Source of the DNA: Hymenobacter volaticus
GTDB lineage: Bacteria > Bacteroidota > Bacteroidia > Cytophagales > Hymenobacteraceae
NCBI RefSeq assembly: GCF_022921055.1
Contig: NZ_CP095061.1
Span: 3,077,501-3,141,500 of the forward strand
Length of the DNA: 64,000 nt
Direction: 5' to 3'
Below are positions 20,409 through 29,505 of this stretch, in pieces. Made by a program: the position numbers and the translations under genes. Under the pieces are notes generated by a model. The model was given only the letters and a program-made list of their open reading frames with translations, searched no databases and had not been told where the DNA came from. The stretch's first letter is position 1. Every line of letters starts with the position of its first letter.

Positions 20409-23400
20409 CTAGGTTGTGTGCGGTTCTATAGCCTGGACGCCCAGCAGGATGTGCGCAGTGTAGCGGCCTTCGCTCAGGATGCGGCGCCCGTAGAGGGTTA
20501 CGCTGCGTTGGCCCACCCCGGGGAAGATGGCATCGAGCGTCAGGTCATCGAAGGCGATTTCGGAATCTAGCAGCCCGCGTAAGTGGCCCAGCAGGCTAGG
20601 CTGGTTCCAGACGCCGTTGCTGAGTACGCCGAGGGACTGGCCTTTGATGGTAGCCGACCGTACCCCGAAGGTGCTAGCGAAAGCCTGGCTCACCGTAAGC
20701 ACCCGCAGCTCGCCGTCGAGCACCAGCAGAGGCTCGCGCACCGTCTCGACGATGCTTTCGGCGAAGCGGCGGCTGTATTCCATCTGGTCTTCCAGCTTTT
20801 TGAGCCTCGTAATGTCGGTGAAGGTGATGACGGCGCCGTTGATATAGTTGTCGAGGGTACGGTAGGGCAAGATGCGCATAGAGTACCAGTCGCCGGTGGT
20901 GGTTTGGATAGAGGCTTCCACGCCCACTAGCCGGTCCAGCACCTGCTCCACGTCGGCTATCAGCCGCTCATAGCGCAGATTGTTGGCAAAGTGCGTGATG
21001 GGGCGCCCCACATCGGTGGCTAAGAGCGGAATAATGCGCCCCACCGGCGGGGTGAAGCGCTTAATGATCATTTCATTGTCGATGAAAATGGTGGCTATTT
21101 CGGTGGCATCGAGCAGGTTCTTCATGTCGTTGGCAGCCTGGCTCAGTTCCTCGGTTTTGTGCAGATACTGCATGTTGAGGGTCATCAGCTCCTCGTTGAG
21201 GCTCTGCATTTCCTCTTTGTTGGTCATGGCCTCCTCGTTGGTGCTTTGCAGCTCCTCGTTGGCACTTTGCAGTTCTTCGTTGGTGCTTTTGAGCTCCTCC
21301 AGGCTGCTTTCCATTTCCTCGATGGTGGTTTGCAGCCGGTGGCGGGTGTATTGCAGCTCTTTTTCGAGGGCCGTAATCTGCGTATCGTGGTCGGAGTTGG
21401 CGCTGAGCTTGCCGCGCCGCACCCGCTGCGGGGTGGCGGTATCTTCAAAGACCACCAACAACAAGCCCGCCAGCTGCACCGGCTCCTGCAAGTATTTCAC
21501 CGTGAGGCGCAGCAACTGAAACCCGGCTTCGGTTTTCACTTTCACGTTTTCAGTCACAACATCCTGCCGCTGCTGCGTGGCCCGGTGCACGGCGTCGTTG
21601 ATTTCGAAGTGCAGCTCCTGGCGGGCCATATCGAAAATATTGAGGCCACTCAGTCCAGGCGCGGGTTCCAGATACTTGCCGGTGCGGCCATTCACAAACA
21701 GAATCTCGCCCTTGGGGTTGATGACCACGGCCGGCGGGGAGTAAGAGGCAAGCAGCAGACGTTGGATAAGCGCGGCAAACGTATTGTCGCGGCGGGGAGC
21801 GGCAGAGGGTACCATGTTGCTGGAAGCAGTGGAAGCTGTGGCTTGCTGCCGCGAAGTGGAAAGAGGAAAATTAGCCAGCCGCACTAGTTGCGAGGCTGTT
21901 TCGTTGGCTCTGGAAATCTTCCACTTCACATCCAAAGGCGTAAACAAATCCTGGAAGCCCGTCAGGTTTTCGGAAGGACCCAGAAACAGAATACCGTCGG
22001 GATTGAGGGCGTAGTGAAAGACCGGAATCAAGCTCTTTTGCAACTCGGACGACAAGTAAATCAGCAGGTTGCGGCAGCATAGCAAGTCGAGGCGCGTGAA
22101 GGGAGCGTCGCGGCTGATGTTGTGCAAGGCAAACACCATGGAATCGCGCACGTCTTTCCGAATCTGGTAGGAATTGTCGACTTTGTTGAAGAAGCGACGC
22201 AGCCGCTCGGGGCTTACGTCGGCCGCAATGTTGGCGGGATAGATGCCCACCCGGGCGTAGTCGATGCTTTCGGAATTGATGTCGGTGGCGAACAACTGAA
22301 AGCGAAGGTTGCGGTCGGGTTCGGCCTCTATGCACTCCAACAAGGTCATGGCCAGTGAATAGGCTTCTTCGCCGGTAGAGCAGCCCGGAGCCCACACTCG
22401 AATGGTAGTACCCGGCTCCTGCTTGCGGAGGAGCGGCACCAAGTGCCGCTTGAGCGCCCCGTAGGCCTCGGGGTCGCGGAAGAACTTGGTTACGCCTATC
22501 AGGAGCTCCTTAAATAATTGCTCGACCTCCACCGGATTCTCTTGCAGGTAGCGCACGTAGCGCGTAAACTCCTTGATCTGGTGGCTGTTCATGCGCCGCT
22601 CGATGCGCCGGAACACGGTGTTGCGCTTGTAGTATGAGAAGTCGTGGCCGGTTTGGTTACGGATCAGAACAAAGATCTTCTGCAAGGCATGCCCCGGTAG
22701 CGAAGGCGAGACATTGGCCGACGCCGAGAGGGCCCGTAGCGAGCGGCCCGCCGTGGGTTGCTGCACGTACGCCAGTATCTGGGGCACCATACTGACGGCA
22801 GGCACAATAAAGTCAACGAACTCGGTGGCAATGGCTGCGCGCGGCATGGAATCGTACTGTGCCGTATCGGGGTCCTGCACCATCACCATGCCGAAGTTTT
22901 CCATAATCATCTTCAGCCCAATGCTGCCATCGGAACCCATGCCCGAAAGAATGACGCAGATGGCCCGCTGACGGACGTCCTTGGCTAGGCTTTGCAGAAA
23001 GTAGTCGATGGGCAAGCGGCGACCCGGCGGCTGGGTAGGCTCGAGCAGGTGCAGCACGCCCTGCATCAGCGACATGTCTTTGGCCGGCGGAATTACATAC
23101 ACGTGGTTGGGACGCACTTTCAACCCGTCGGTTACTTCCACTACTGGCACATTGGTGAAGCGCTGAAGCACCTGCGGCAGCTCGGTTTGGGGAGTGGGCA
23201 TCTGGTGGGTGACCACCACGTAGGCCAAGCCGCTGCTTTCGGGGATGGCGCGCAGAACCACTTCCAGCGCGCTCAACGAGCCCGCCGACCCGCCCAGACA
23301 CACCACAGGAAAGTTGATGGAGTTGCGGGCTACATTGAAGCCGACTTGGTCGGGGCCGGGTTGGATTTCGATGCCAGGCCCACCGGTGGGTTGTGAGGTA

Positions 23401-23459
23401 GTGGTAGCGGGTAGTGCAGCATCCAAAGGAGAACCTGACTGCACGTCTCTTTTTTTCAT
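20409..23459 (-). CDS. CheB-CheR-PAS fusion protein (chemotaxis-type methylesterase/methyltransferase)
   Basis: 1016 residues. CheB methylesterase domain (about 50-240) with the catalytic triad: Ser in CLGGSAGSLSALE, His in VVTHQMP, Asp in LSGMGSDGSIGLKM. Then a CheR methyltransferase (about 265-530) with SAM-binding GCSTGEEAYSLAMTLL and LLCCRNLLIYLSSELQ. Then PAS, a long coiled coil of repeated SxNEELQS units (about 700-800) and two more PAS domains. No receiver domain. Such fusions probably tune a sensory pathway other than flagellar chemotaxis. ATG 23459 starts MKKRDVQSG. It is divergent from the separate CheB gene. Confidence 0.93.
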   Translation of the reverse strand: MKKRDVQSGSPLDAALPATTTSQPTGGPGIEIQPGPDQVGFNVARNSINFPVVCLGGSAGSLSALEVVLRAIPESSGLAYVVVTHQMPTPQTELPQVLQRFTNVPVVEVTDGLKVRPNHVYVIPPAKDMSLMQGVLHLLEPTQPPGRRLPIDYFLQSLAKDVRQRAICVILSGMGSDGSIGLKMIMENFGMVMVQDPDTAQYDSMPRAAIATEFVDFIVPAVSMVPQILAYVQQPTAGRSLRALSASANVSPSLPGHALQKIFVLIRNQTGHDFSYYKRNTVFRRIERRMNSHQIKEFTRYVRYLQENPVEVEQLFKELLIGVTKFFRDPEAYGALKRHLVPLLRKQEPGTTIRVWAPGCSTGEEAYSLAMTLLECIEAEPDRNLRFQLFATDINSESIDYARVGIYPANIAADVSPERLRRFFNKVDNSYQIRKDVRDSMVFALHNISRDAPFTRLDLLCCRNLLIYLSSELQKSLIPVFHYALNPDGILFLGPSENLTGFQDLFTPLDVKWKISRANETASQLVRLANFPLSTSRQQATASTASSNMVPSAAPRRDNTFAALIQRLLLASYSPPAVVINPKGEILFVNGRTGKYLEPAPGLSGLNIFDMARQELHFEINDAVHRATQQRQDVVTENVKVKTEAGFQLLRLTVKYLQEPVQLAGLLLVVFEDTATPQRVRRGKLSANSDHDTQITALEKELQYTRHRLQTTIEEMESSLEELKSTNEELQSANEELQSTNEEAMTNKEEMQSLNEELMTLNMQYLHKTEELSQAANDMKNLLDATEIATIFIDNEMIIKRFTPPVGRIIPLLATDVGRPITHFANNLRYERLIADVEQVLDRLVGVEASIQTTTGDWYSMRILPYRTLDNYINGAVITFTDITRLKKLEDQMEYSRRFAESIVETVREPLLVLDGELRVLTVSQAFASTFGVRSATIKGQSLGVLSNGVWNQPSLLGHLRGLLDSEIAFDDLTLDAIFPGVGQRSVTLYGRRILSEGRYTAHILLGVQAIEPHTT

Positions 23460-23683
23460 ATCAACCAAAACAGCTCCTTCCCCACAACTACAAGCAGTAA
23501 TCAGGAAGTCTGCTTTTTCAAAAGTAAGCAGAAAGAATGGGCCGCAGCATTGCATAGAATACAGTTGATTTTGCAAAAAACTGTTCCTACAAGCAGCCAA
23601 ACCACATTCTCGCACGTAAACTTTTTTTTGCTATCAGTTGGTTGACTGAACTAAGGCTTACCTATCTACAGTAACTTTTCTGA

Positions 23684-24691
23684 GTGAAACCGTCTTACAT
23701 AATAGTTATCGGCACTTCGGCTGGAGGCATGCCGGCTCTTACTCAACTGGTAGCGCAACTACCTGCCACCCTACCCGCTGCCGTGTTGGTGGTACAGCAT
23801 TTGGCGCCCAACTCGTCGGGCGAGCACCTTGTGTCGCGCCTTAGTCAGCACACCCAGCTGCGCTGCCACTTGGCCACTCACCAGGAGCTTGTCGAGGCTG
23901 GGCACTTGTACCTGGCGCCCGCCGACCGGCATCTGCTGGTCAAAGACGGCCGGCTGATGGTAACCAAAGGCCCGCACGAAAACAGTTATCGGCCCGCGGT
24001 GGATGCCCTCTTCCGGGCGGCGGCGGTAAACTACGGCCCGGCCGTTATTGGCGTAATCCTTACGGGCATGCTGCACGATGGCACTGCTGGCCTCGATTTT
24101 ATTAAGCGCTGCGGGGGGCAAGCTGTGGTGCAGGACCCCGACGATGCCGAGTTTCCTAGCATGCCTTATACAGCGCTTCGTTCCGTCGAGGTCGACTACG
24201 TAGTGCCCCTCTCTCATATAGGAGCCCTTTTGCAGGAGTTGACGAGTCAAACCTTGCCGCCTCCAAAACCAATTCCTGACGATCTAAAAGCGGAGGCCGC
24301 CATTGCGGAACGAGTTGTGGGAAGCACAGAAGACATCGATAAATTCGGCGAACAAGTACCGCTGACCTGCCCTGATTGTGGCGGAGCACTCTGGAAGCTG
24401 GAACAAGGCAACGTGCTGCGGTTCCGCTGCCACACCGGTCACGCCTTCACCGCCGACGCGCTGTTTGAGAGTTCCAGACACGCGCTAGAAGAAACCTTGT
24501 GGGTGGCGCTGCGCATGATGGAAGAGCGCAAAAATTTGCTTAGCAGTATGGCTACCCGGGGTGAGGGGCAGTGGAGCGTGCAGCAGGAAGAACGCCTCGA
24601 CGAAATAAAAAGCCACATCAACCGCCTCCGGGAATTTCTGCTCAACGGCAGTACAGGTGCCACCAAGGCGTCGGATCAAAAGCAAGCGTAG
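23684..24691 (+). CDS. CheB-type protein-glutamate methylesterase with zinc-ribbon-like tail
   Basis: 335 residues. GTG start; residues about 5-190 form a CheB catalytic domain without receiver: Ser in GTSAGGMPALTQL, His in VVQHLAPNSSGEH, Asp in LTGMLHDGTAGLDFI. The C-terminal part has CPDCGGALWKLEQGNVLRFR and CHTGHAF, a zinc-binding tail known from stand-alone CheB proteins in many bacteria. With the divergent CheB-CheR fusion it suggests methylation signalling without an adjacent CheA. It ends at a perfect 21-bp hairpin. Confidence 0.92.
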   Translation: MKPSYIIVIGTSAGGMPALTQLVAQLPATLPAAVLVVQHLAPNSSGEHLVSRLSQHTQLRCHLATHQELVEAGHLYLAPADRHLLVKDGRLMVTKGPHENSYRPAVDALFRAAAVNYGPAVIGVILTGMLHDGTAGLDFIKRCGGQAVVQDPDDAEFPSMPYTALRSVEVDYVVPLSHIGALLQELTSQTLPPPKPIPDDLKAEAAIAERVVGSTEDIDKFGEQVPLTCPDCGGALWKLEQGNVLRFRCHTGHAFTADALFESSRHALEETLWVALRMMEERKNLLSSMATRGEGQWSVQQEERLDEIKSHINRLREFLLNGSTGATKASDQKQA

Positions 24692-24708
24692 CTCCTTGTT
24701 TTCAGCAT

Positions 24709-24766
24709 AAATACGAACGCTCCACCCCAGCCAGGTACATACGGTTGGGGTGGAGCGTTCGTATTT
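24709..24766. terminator. Perfect 21-bp hairpin terminator
   Basis: Arms AAATACGAACGCTCCACCCC(A) at 24709-24729 and its exact reverse complement at 24746-24766, loop 16 bases, just after cheB. Confidence 0.85.
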
Positions 24767-24949
24767 ACCGCCTAGTGAAAATACGTATTTACACGGGCAT
24801 ATATAGTGTTTATACGTATAATAAATTGTGTTTTAATTTGAATCATTGTAAAGTAAAGCGAGTAGGTCCGCTTGCGGCTTACTTAAGCTTAGACTTTTCT
24901 CCCGTTCAGCTTATCTGGGGCTTTGTGCTCCAACCTAGTTGTTATCGTT

Positions 24950-25204
24950 ATGTCACGTCTTACACCTTCGCAACTTCAGGAAGCAGGGTTTCGTCCCTGT
25001 TCGCAACCACCGCACGGGTGGCAGTTCGCCGGCGACGTATATATGCGCGAGTTGCCGAAAGGCCCAGCGTACGTGCTTTGTCTTGAGTACTCAGAAGAAG
25101 TGGAGGCCTTTATTGGTGACTGGACGAATCCGCTAGCTTATTTCTACTGGCCATCCGCCGACACGCGCAAACTGAGTGACCTATTGCACACGGCTCATAA
25201 CTAA
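24950..25204 (+). CDS. Hypothetical protein, 84 residues
   Basis: A small soluble protein: MSRLTPSQLQEAGFRPCSQP, an aromatic middle (DWTNPLAYFYWPSADTRKL) and an acidic stretch (YSEEVEAFIGDW). I do not recognise a family. The composition and codon use look coding. ATG 24950 follows an AT-rich tract (24780-24860) likely to hold the promoter. An in-frame start 9 codons upstream is possible. Confidence 0.5.
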   Translation: MSRLTPSQLQEAGFRPCSQPPHGWQFAGDVYMRELPKGPAYVLCLEYSEEVEAFIGDWTNPLAYFYWPSADTRKLSDLLHTAHN

Positions 25205-25840
25205 CCTAAGCCGCTAGCCGCTATCTGCCCCAAACCTACCGGCAGTAGCTACCTAACGGATCAACCCACGAGCCGCTATCTTACAATAGCCCGCGAACAA
25301 GTCTTTAAAACAGTGCTCCGTGTGCGGGCGCTGCATTCTTGTTCGCTGAACAGTAATACGCCACTCTGCTGGCAGGACGATGACAGGCGGTTGAATGCGA
25401 ATACGCCTACCAGGTGATAGGTGCGCTGCTGCCATTCGGCAGCGGAAAACTTTGTGTTGCTGCATTGGCCTACGCAACCTTGAGTACCAAGGCTAGTGCT
25501 GGCCGCTTGCAGGGTACGTGATGTACTGACCAGTTAAACCCGAGAAGCATTGGGTTTGCTGGCGTCAGGGTTTGAAATACGAGGTGGAGATAAACTCAAC
25601 TGCACAAGTCAGAGAATATGGAGTTGAAAAATACGTGCTTTTAACAGGACTATTTGCGTATTAATTCAGCCACTTTTCGGAGTAATGGTTGCGTTAAAAG
25701 AGCGAGCTGGCTGCCCAATCTGAAATGCGGTTGGAGAAGCAGTTTCCGTCACGAAGGGTAGTCAGCTGCTGGTAGAGGAAGATTGCTTAAGAGTTGATTC
25801 CCTACTTCTCGGCCGCATTTCATTGCTCTATCTGTTGCGG
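25205..25840. other. Intergenic stretch without a recognisable gene
   Basis: About 640 bases. I see short open frames only, none with convincing composition; a repeated GCCGCTATCT occurs at about 25213 and 25272. No hairpin of note. Confidence 0.5.
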
Positions 25841-26368
25841 ATGCAACGGAAATCACGGCCGCGAATAGATGGTCTTGCTTTTTTCCGCGGCCTTTTTCGG
25901 CCCCTTTGCTGCATAAGTTTTTTCGCTATGGCCTCACTTCACTTTGTTCTTTGGCAGTCCGTTGGGTCACAGACAAGTCAGCATCTGGCTTTGTTTGAGC
26001 AGGCTCCTGTTGCCGAGGATACGGATTCGGTTCTGGCGCATTGGGTGCTACCCGACCTGACGCATCATCAACTGATCCAGCAGAGCCACTCGCTGTTGGT
26101 AGAAGCGACGCACCTGCCCCCTCCTACTCACTTGCTCGACATGGGAGAATGCACCCTGATAACGGGTAAGCTACCGCTGCAAGCTGATCAGGAGCGCCTG
26201 TGCCTTGGCTTTGAAGGCAATACGCTACGGGGCCACTTTGCCATGCTGCGGCTGCGCCCAGGCGGCAGCCGGTGGCTGTTCGGCCGGCTCCAATTCATGC
26301 CCGACAGGTTTCAGCGCGGCCCGCAAGTGGCGCCTTTATGGCCGAGTACGCAAACCACATCGGTATAA
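25841..26368 (+). CDS. Hypothetical protein with a possible N-terminal membrane segment
   Basis: About 175 residues. ATG 25841 (MQRKSRPRIDGLAFF) is followed by a Cys-containing hydrophobic stretch (LCCISFFAMASLHFVLW) that could be a signal anchor, then a mixed region without known motifs (DTDSVLAHWVLPDLTHHQLI; GECTLITGKLPLQADQERL). No family recognised. The last third is Arg/Gly-rich. Whether it is expressed is uncertain, but a frame of this length without stops and with typical codon use is suggestive. Confidence 0.45.
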   Translation: MQRKSRPRIDGLAFFRGLFRPLCCISFFAMASLHFVLWQSVGSQTSQHLALFEQAPVAEDTDSVLAHWVLPDLTHHQLIQQSHSLLVEATHLPPPTHLLDMGECTLITGKLPLQADQERLCLGFEGNTLRGHFAMLRLRPGGSRWLFGRLQFMPDRFQRGPQVAPLWPSTQTTSV

Positions 26369-26515
26369 GTCGCCACGGCACAGGTAGTAATACGCAAAGA
26401 GTAAATTGGTCATTACTACGCAGTTAATCCAAGGCAAGCACGTCTAATTTTGTTTTCAGCCTTCCAGAGCGAGTTCACCGACAGCTTCTTTCCACTTCCT
26501 TCTGTCCCCTTCCCT

Positions 26516-26830
26516 ATGCTCGACTTCTCCTCCCTCAGCGACCCTACTGCTCGCGTGTATACCATCGACCTCAATCAAACCGACCCGGTGCGATTGGCCA
26601 GCCGACTGTATCAAGCCAATCCACGGCAGCGTCCGCAGTTGCTTATCGACTGCCAGCACCTGGAGTGCCTGCGCACCCGGGGTGTAAGCCACTTAGCATC
26701 ACAGCTACTACTTACCCGGCAAGCAGGCGCCGATATTCTGCTCTACAACGTGGACACGGTGCTCTGCCGGGCGCTGCACCTACTGCAGTTGCACCTGTTG
26801 TTCCGGGTGATACCGACTCCTATCGCCTAA
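26516..26830 (+). CDS. STAS-like domain protein (anti-sigma-factor-antagonist type), tentative
   Basis: 104 residues. The pattern RVYTIDL...QLLIDCQHLECLRTRGVSHL, with a beta strand, LIDC and a following helix, and the end ILLYNVDTVLCRALHLLQLH, fits a small single STAS fold as in SpoIIAA-like proteins in Bacteroidota. The usual phosphorylatable Ser after D is replaced by Glu/Cys (DCQHLECLRT), so partner switching may not work in the classical way. It precedes a stress (KGG) gene by 66 bases. ATG 26516 follows a long pyrimidine-rich leader. Confidence 0.6.
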   Translation: MLDFSSLSDPTARVYTIDLNQTDPVRLASRLYQANPRQRPQLLIDCQHLECLRTRGVSHLASQLLLTRQAGADILLYNVDTVLCRALHLLQLHLLFRVIPTPIA

Positions 26831-26896
26831 CCTCGTTTCTACTTTACATTTCCTTTCCACAACCAGATCATTTCTTTTCCACTAATTTCTTTCGTC

Positions 26897-27139
26897 ATGG
26901 CTACTACCTCTCAAAACGCATCATCGAGCCGCGCTAAGTCCACTGCAGCACCTAAGACTGGTAATCCACGCGGCTTTGCAGCCATGGACCCAGCTACGCA
27001 GCGTCGTATTGCTAGCGAAGGCGGCAAAGCTTCCCACGAGAGTGGCCGGGGCCACCAGTGGACGCCCGAAGAGGCGCGCGCTGCGGGCCGTAAGGGTGGC
27101 CAAGCCAGCCGTACGAATCGGGCTTCAACCAACAGCTAA
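26897..27139 (+). CDS. KGG-repeat stress protein
   Basis: 80 residues, basic and disordered. Contains the repeat pattern RIASEGGKASHESGRGHQWT and then AAGRKGGQASRTN, the con-10/YciG type stress-induced KGG motif. Such small proteins accumulate in desiccation or general stress; the mechanism is unclear. It is followed by a clear terminator (27189-27218). Confidence 0.88.
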   Translation: MATTSQNASSSRAKSTAAPKTGNPRGFAAMDPATQRRIASEGGKASHESGRGHQWTPEEARAAGRKGGQASRTNRASTNS

Positions 27140-27188
27140 AACATAAGAGCCGGCGTACCAGCCGGATATTTCGAGCTTATTATGCAAC

Positions 27189-27218
27189 AAAAAGCCCGGA
27201 GAAACTCCGGGGCTTTTT
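27189..27218 (+). terminator. Rho-independent terminator after the KGG gene
   Basis: Stem AAAAAGCCCGGAG / CTCCGGGGCTTTTT with a 3-base loop and T tract. Confidence 0.9.
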
Positions 27219-27416
27219 CATTTAAATGCAACGCCTTGTCCAGCTTAGCAACCCGCGTCTGGTTGAGGCGCTTGGCGAGCTGTGGTTGCCGGTCGTTTGA
27301 TTGTATGTGCTGCCTGCTTTGGGCACTTCTAGGCTTGTTGGGGCTTTCGCCGGCTGGTGGGTTAGCCTAAAGGGGGAGGTGCTACGTAAGCAGTGCGGTT
27401 TCTGCTTTTGTTGCTT

Positions 27417-29107
27417 ATGTCTGTTACTGCTACGCTGGCACCGCCGGCCCCCGTTTCGCCCATGGCGCCCCTCCGGATTCCGTTTTTCCGGATGCTCTGG
27501 ATTGCCTCTTTCGTTTCCAACATCGGCACCTGGATGCAAAATGTGGGCGCCGTGGGGCTAATGACCGACCTCACGACTTCGCCTGTACTGGTGGCCTTGC
27601 TGCAAACGGCTTCGGCCCTACCCGTATTTCTACTGAGCTTGCCCGCTGGTGCCCTCGCCGACTTAGTGGATCGGCGGCGAATGTTGATGCTCACGCAGTC
27701 ATGGATGGCCGGGGTGGCGCTGGTGCTAGCGGCTCTGACGCTACTCGGGTTCACTACGCCGTGGCTGCTGCTGCTGCTTACGTTTCTGCTAGGGCTGGGC
27801 GGTGCCCTCAACAACCCCGTGTGGCAAACCGTGACGCCCGAACTAGTACCCCGCGAACAACTGCCGCAAGCCTTGGCGCTCAACAGTGTGAGCTTCAATC
27901 TGGCCCGCTCGTTTGGGCCAGCGCTCGGCGGCTTGCTGATTGGCAGTTTCTCGGCGGGGGCGGCGTTTCTGCTCAACGGGTTATCGTTTTTAGCTACCAT
28001 TTATATGGTCTGGCGCTGGAAGCGGGAGCCGCAAGCCACCTCCACGCTGGCCGGCGAGCGGGTGCTGGCCGCCATTCGAGGGGCGTGCGCTACGCGCGTT
28101 TCGCCCCGCCAGTCCAGAATATCTTGGTTCGGGGCGTGAGCTTTACGTTTGGGGCTTCGGCGCTGTTTGCTTTGATGCCAGCCGTAGTGGCGCGGCGCTT
28201 GCTGCTGCCTACTTCGTTTTATTCGGTGCTACTGTCGTGTATGGGCGCGGGTGCCGTGCTCGGTGCGGTGGTGCTGCCCAATATCAACCGTCGCATCACT
28301 ATCAACTGGCGCGTAACGCTGGCCACGGTGGCTTTTGCCATTGGTCTGCTCGGGTTGGCCTTCGTGGACAACCGGGTGGTGCTCTCGGGGTTGCTGGTGC
28401 TGGTGGGGTTGGCGTGGATGTTGGTGCTCAATTCGTTTAGTGTAGGCGTGCAAACGGTGGTGCCGCGCTGGGTACAGGCCCGCACCATCAGCTTGTACCT
28501 GCTTACTATTCAGGGCGGCATGGCCCTGGGCAGCGTGGTGTGGGGTTCGGTGGCCAGCCACTGGGGCCTGCCTGTGGCTCTGGCCGGCGCGGCCGTCTGG
28601 CTAGGATTAAGCACGCTGCTGGTACTACGTTATTCGCTCATCAACAACACCGAAACCCTGGACTTCACCCCAGCCCGGTCGCGCCCCGAGTTGGTACTAG
28701 CGCAGGAACCCGCCCCCAATGCTGGCCCGGTTATCATCACGACCACCTACCAAGTAGCCCCCGCCGACCATCCGGCCTTCGCAACCCTCATGGAGCAACT
28801 TAGCCGCATCCGCCGCCGCGAAGGGGCCATCCGGGTCGGTCTCTATACCGACCTGGCCGATCCGAACCGGCTGGTCGAGTACTTCATGGTGGAGTCGTGG
28901 GAGGAGTACGAACAGCTGCACGATCGGGGTGTGAGCCGTGAAGAAGCCGATGTGAAAGCCCTTGCCCGCCAACTGCACCAAGGCCCCGACAAACCCGTAA
29001 TCACCCGCTTGCTAGCCGAGCACGCCGGCGAACCGTCCAGCCAAACCGCCATGGTGCCCGGCAGCACCCGCCTAGTAGCCAGCACCGCCGGCGAAACCGC
29101 CAGCTAA
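27417..29107 (+). CDS. MFS_3-type transporter with C-terminal ABM-like domain (frameshifted in this assembly)
   Basis: About 563 residues. The N-terminal part (residues about 20-425) is a 12-helix MFS permease: FFRMLWIASFVSNIGTWMQN is the typical start of the EntS/TMSR (MFS_3) family, and LADLVDRRRMLML is the loop 2-3 motif. The C-terminal about 100 residues (PVIITTTYQVAPADHPAF...YFMVESWEEYEQLHDRGVS) resemble the antibiotic-biosynthesis-monooxygenase-like tail of this family. The frame breaks at 28080-28083: CGAGGGGCGTGCG needs one more G to read IRGGVRYARFAP. Exports an unknown small molecule, possibly a siderophore by family analogy. ATG 27417 (MSVTATLAPP). Confidence 0.88.
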
Positions 29108-29191
29108 AGCTAAAAGGCTAGTTATCTTCAGCTAATAGTGCGCATCCGGCAAGGGAGTTAGGGATAGTTGACCACTCTTCGTTTACTCCAT

Positions 29192-29337
29192 CCTGCTGAG
29201 CACAGCCGAAGCATCTCGCGTGCTGACGTTGTGGTGCTAGCCGACATGCTGAGCGCAGCCGAAGCATCTCGCTCGAATCGTTGAATTAGCACCACAACGT
29301 CAGCACGCGAGATGCTTCGACTCCGCTCAGCATGACG
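29192..29337. repeat. Three copies of the 30-bp intergenic repeat
   Basis: Two copies in one orientation (29192-29219 and 29244-29271) and one inverted (29306-29337, slightly divergent with GACTCCG in place of GGCTGCG), between the MFS gene and the ABC gene. Sequence around them (GTTGTGGTGCTAG and CACCACAACGTC) also forms an inverted match. The gap 29108-29505 holds no gene. Confidence 0.9.
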
Positions 29338-29505
29338 GATGGTGTGAATAACGATTTTAACTGCCTACCTATCTTCTTAAAGTAGTGCTACACCATTTCC
29401 TACCTGCTTCGTAGGTGAAGGATGAATAAATAGGGAGTGGTCTGTAGCTGAACTGAAACCTTCTCCCTAGTTGGATGCTTTATCTATGAATACTCCTCTT
29501 CTTCT

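Noticed and set aside
20527..21887. Several plus-strand frames of 76 to 242 codons opposite the CheB-CheR fusion
   Set aside because: Complement of a well-supported gene; Ser/Leu- or Gln/His-rich products of the coiled-coil region.
25253..25477. 74-codon minus-strand frame in the empty stretch
   Set aside because: Arg/Gln-rich translation typical of chance frames in GC-rich DNA.
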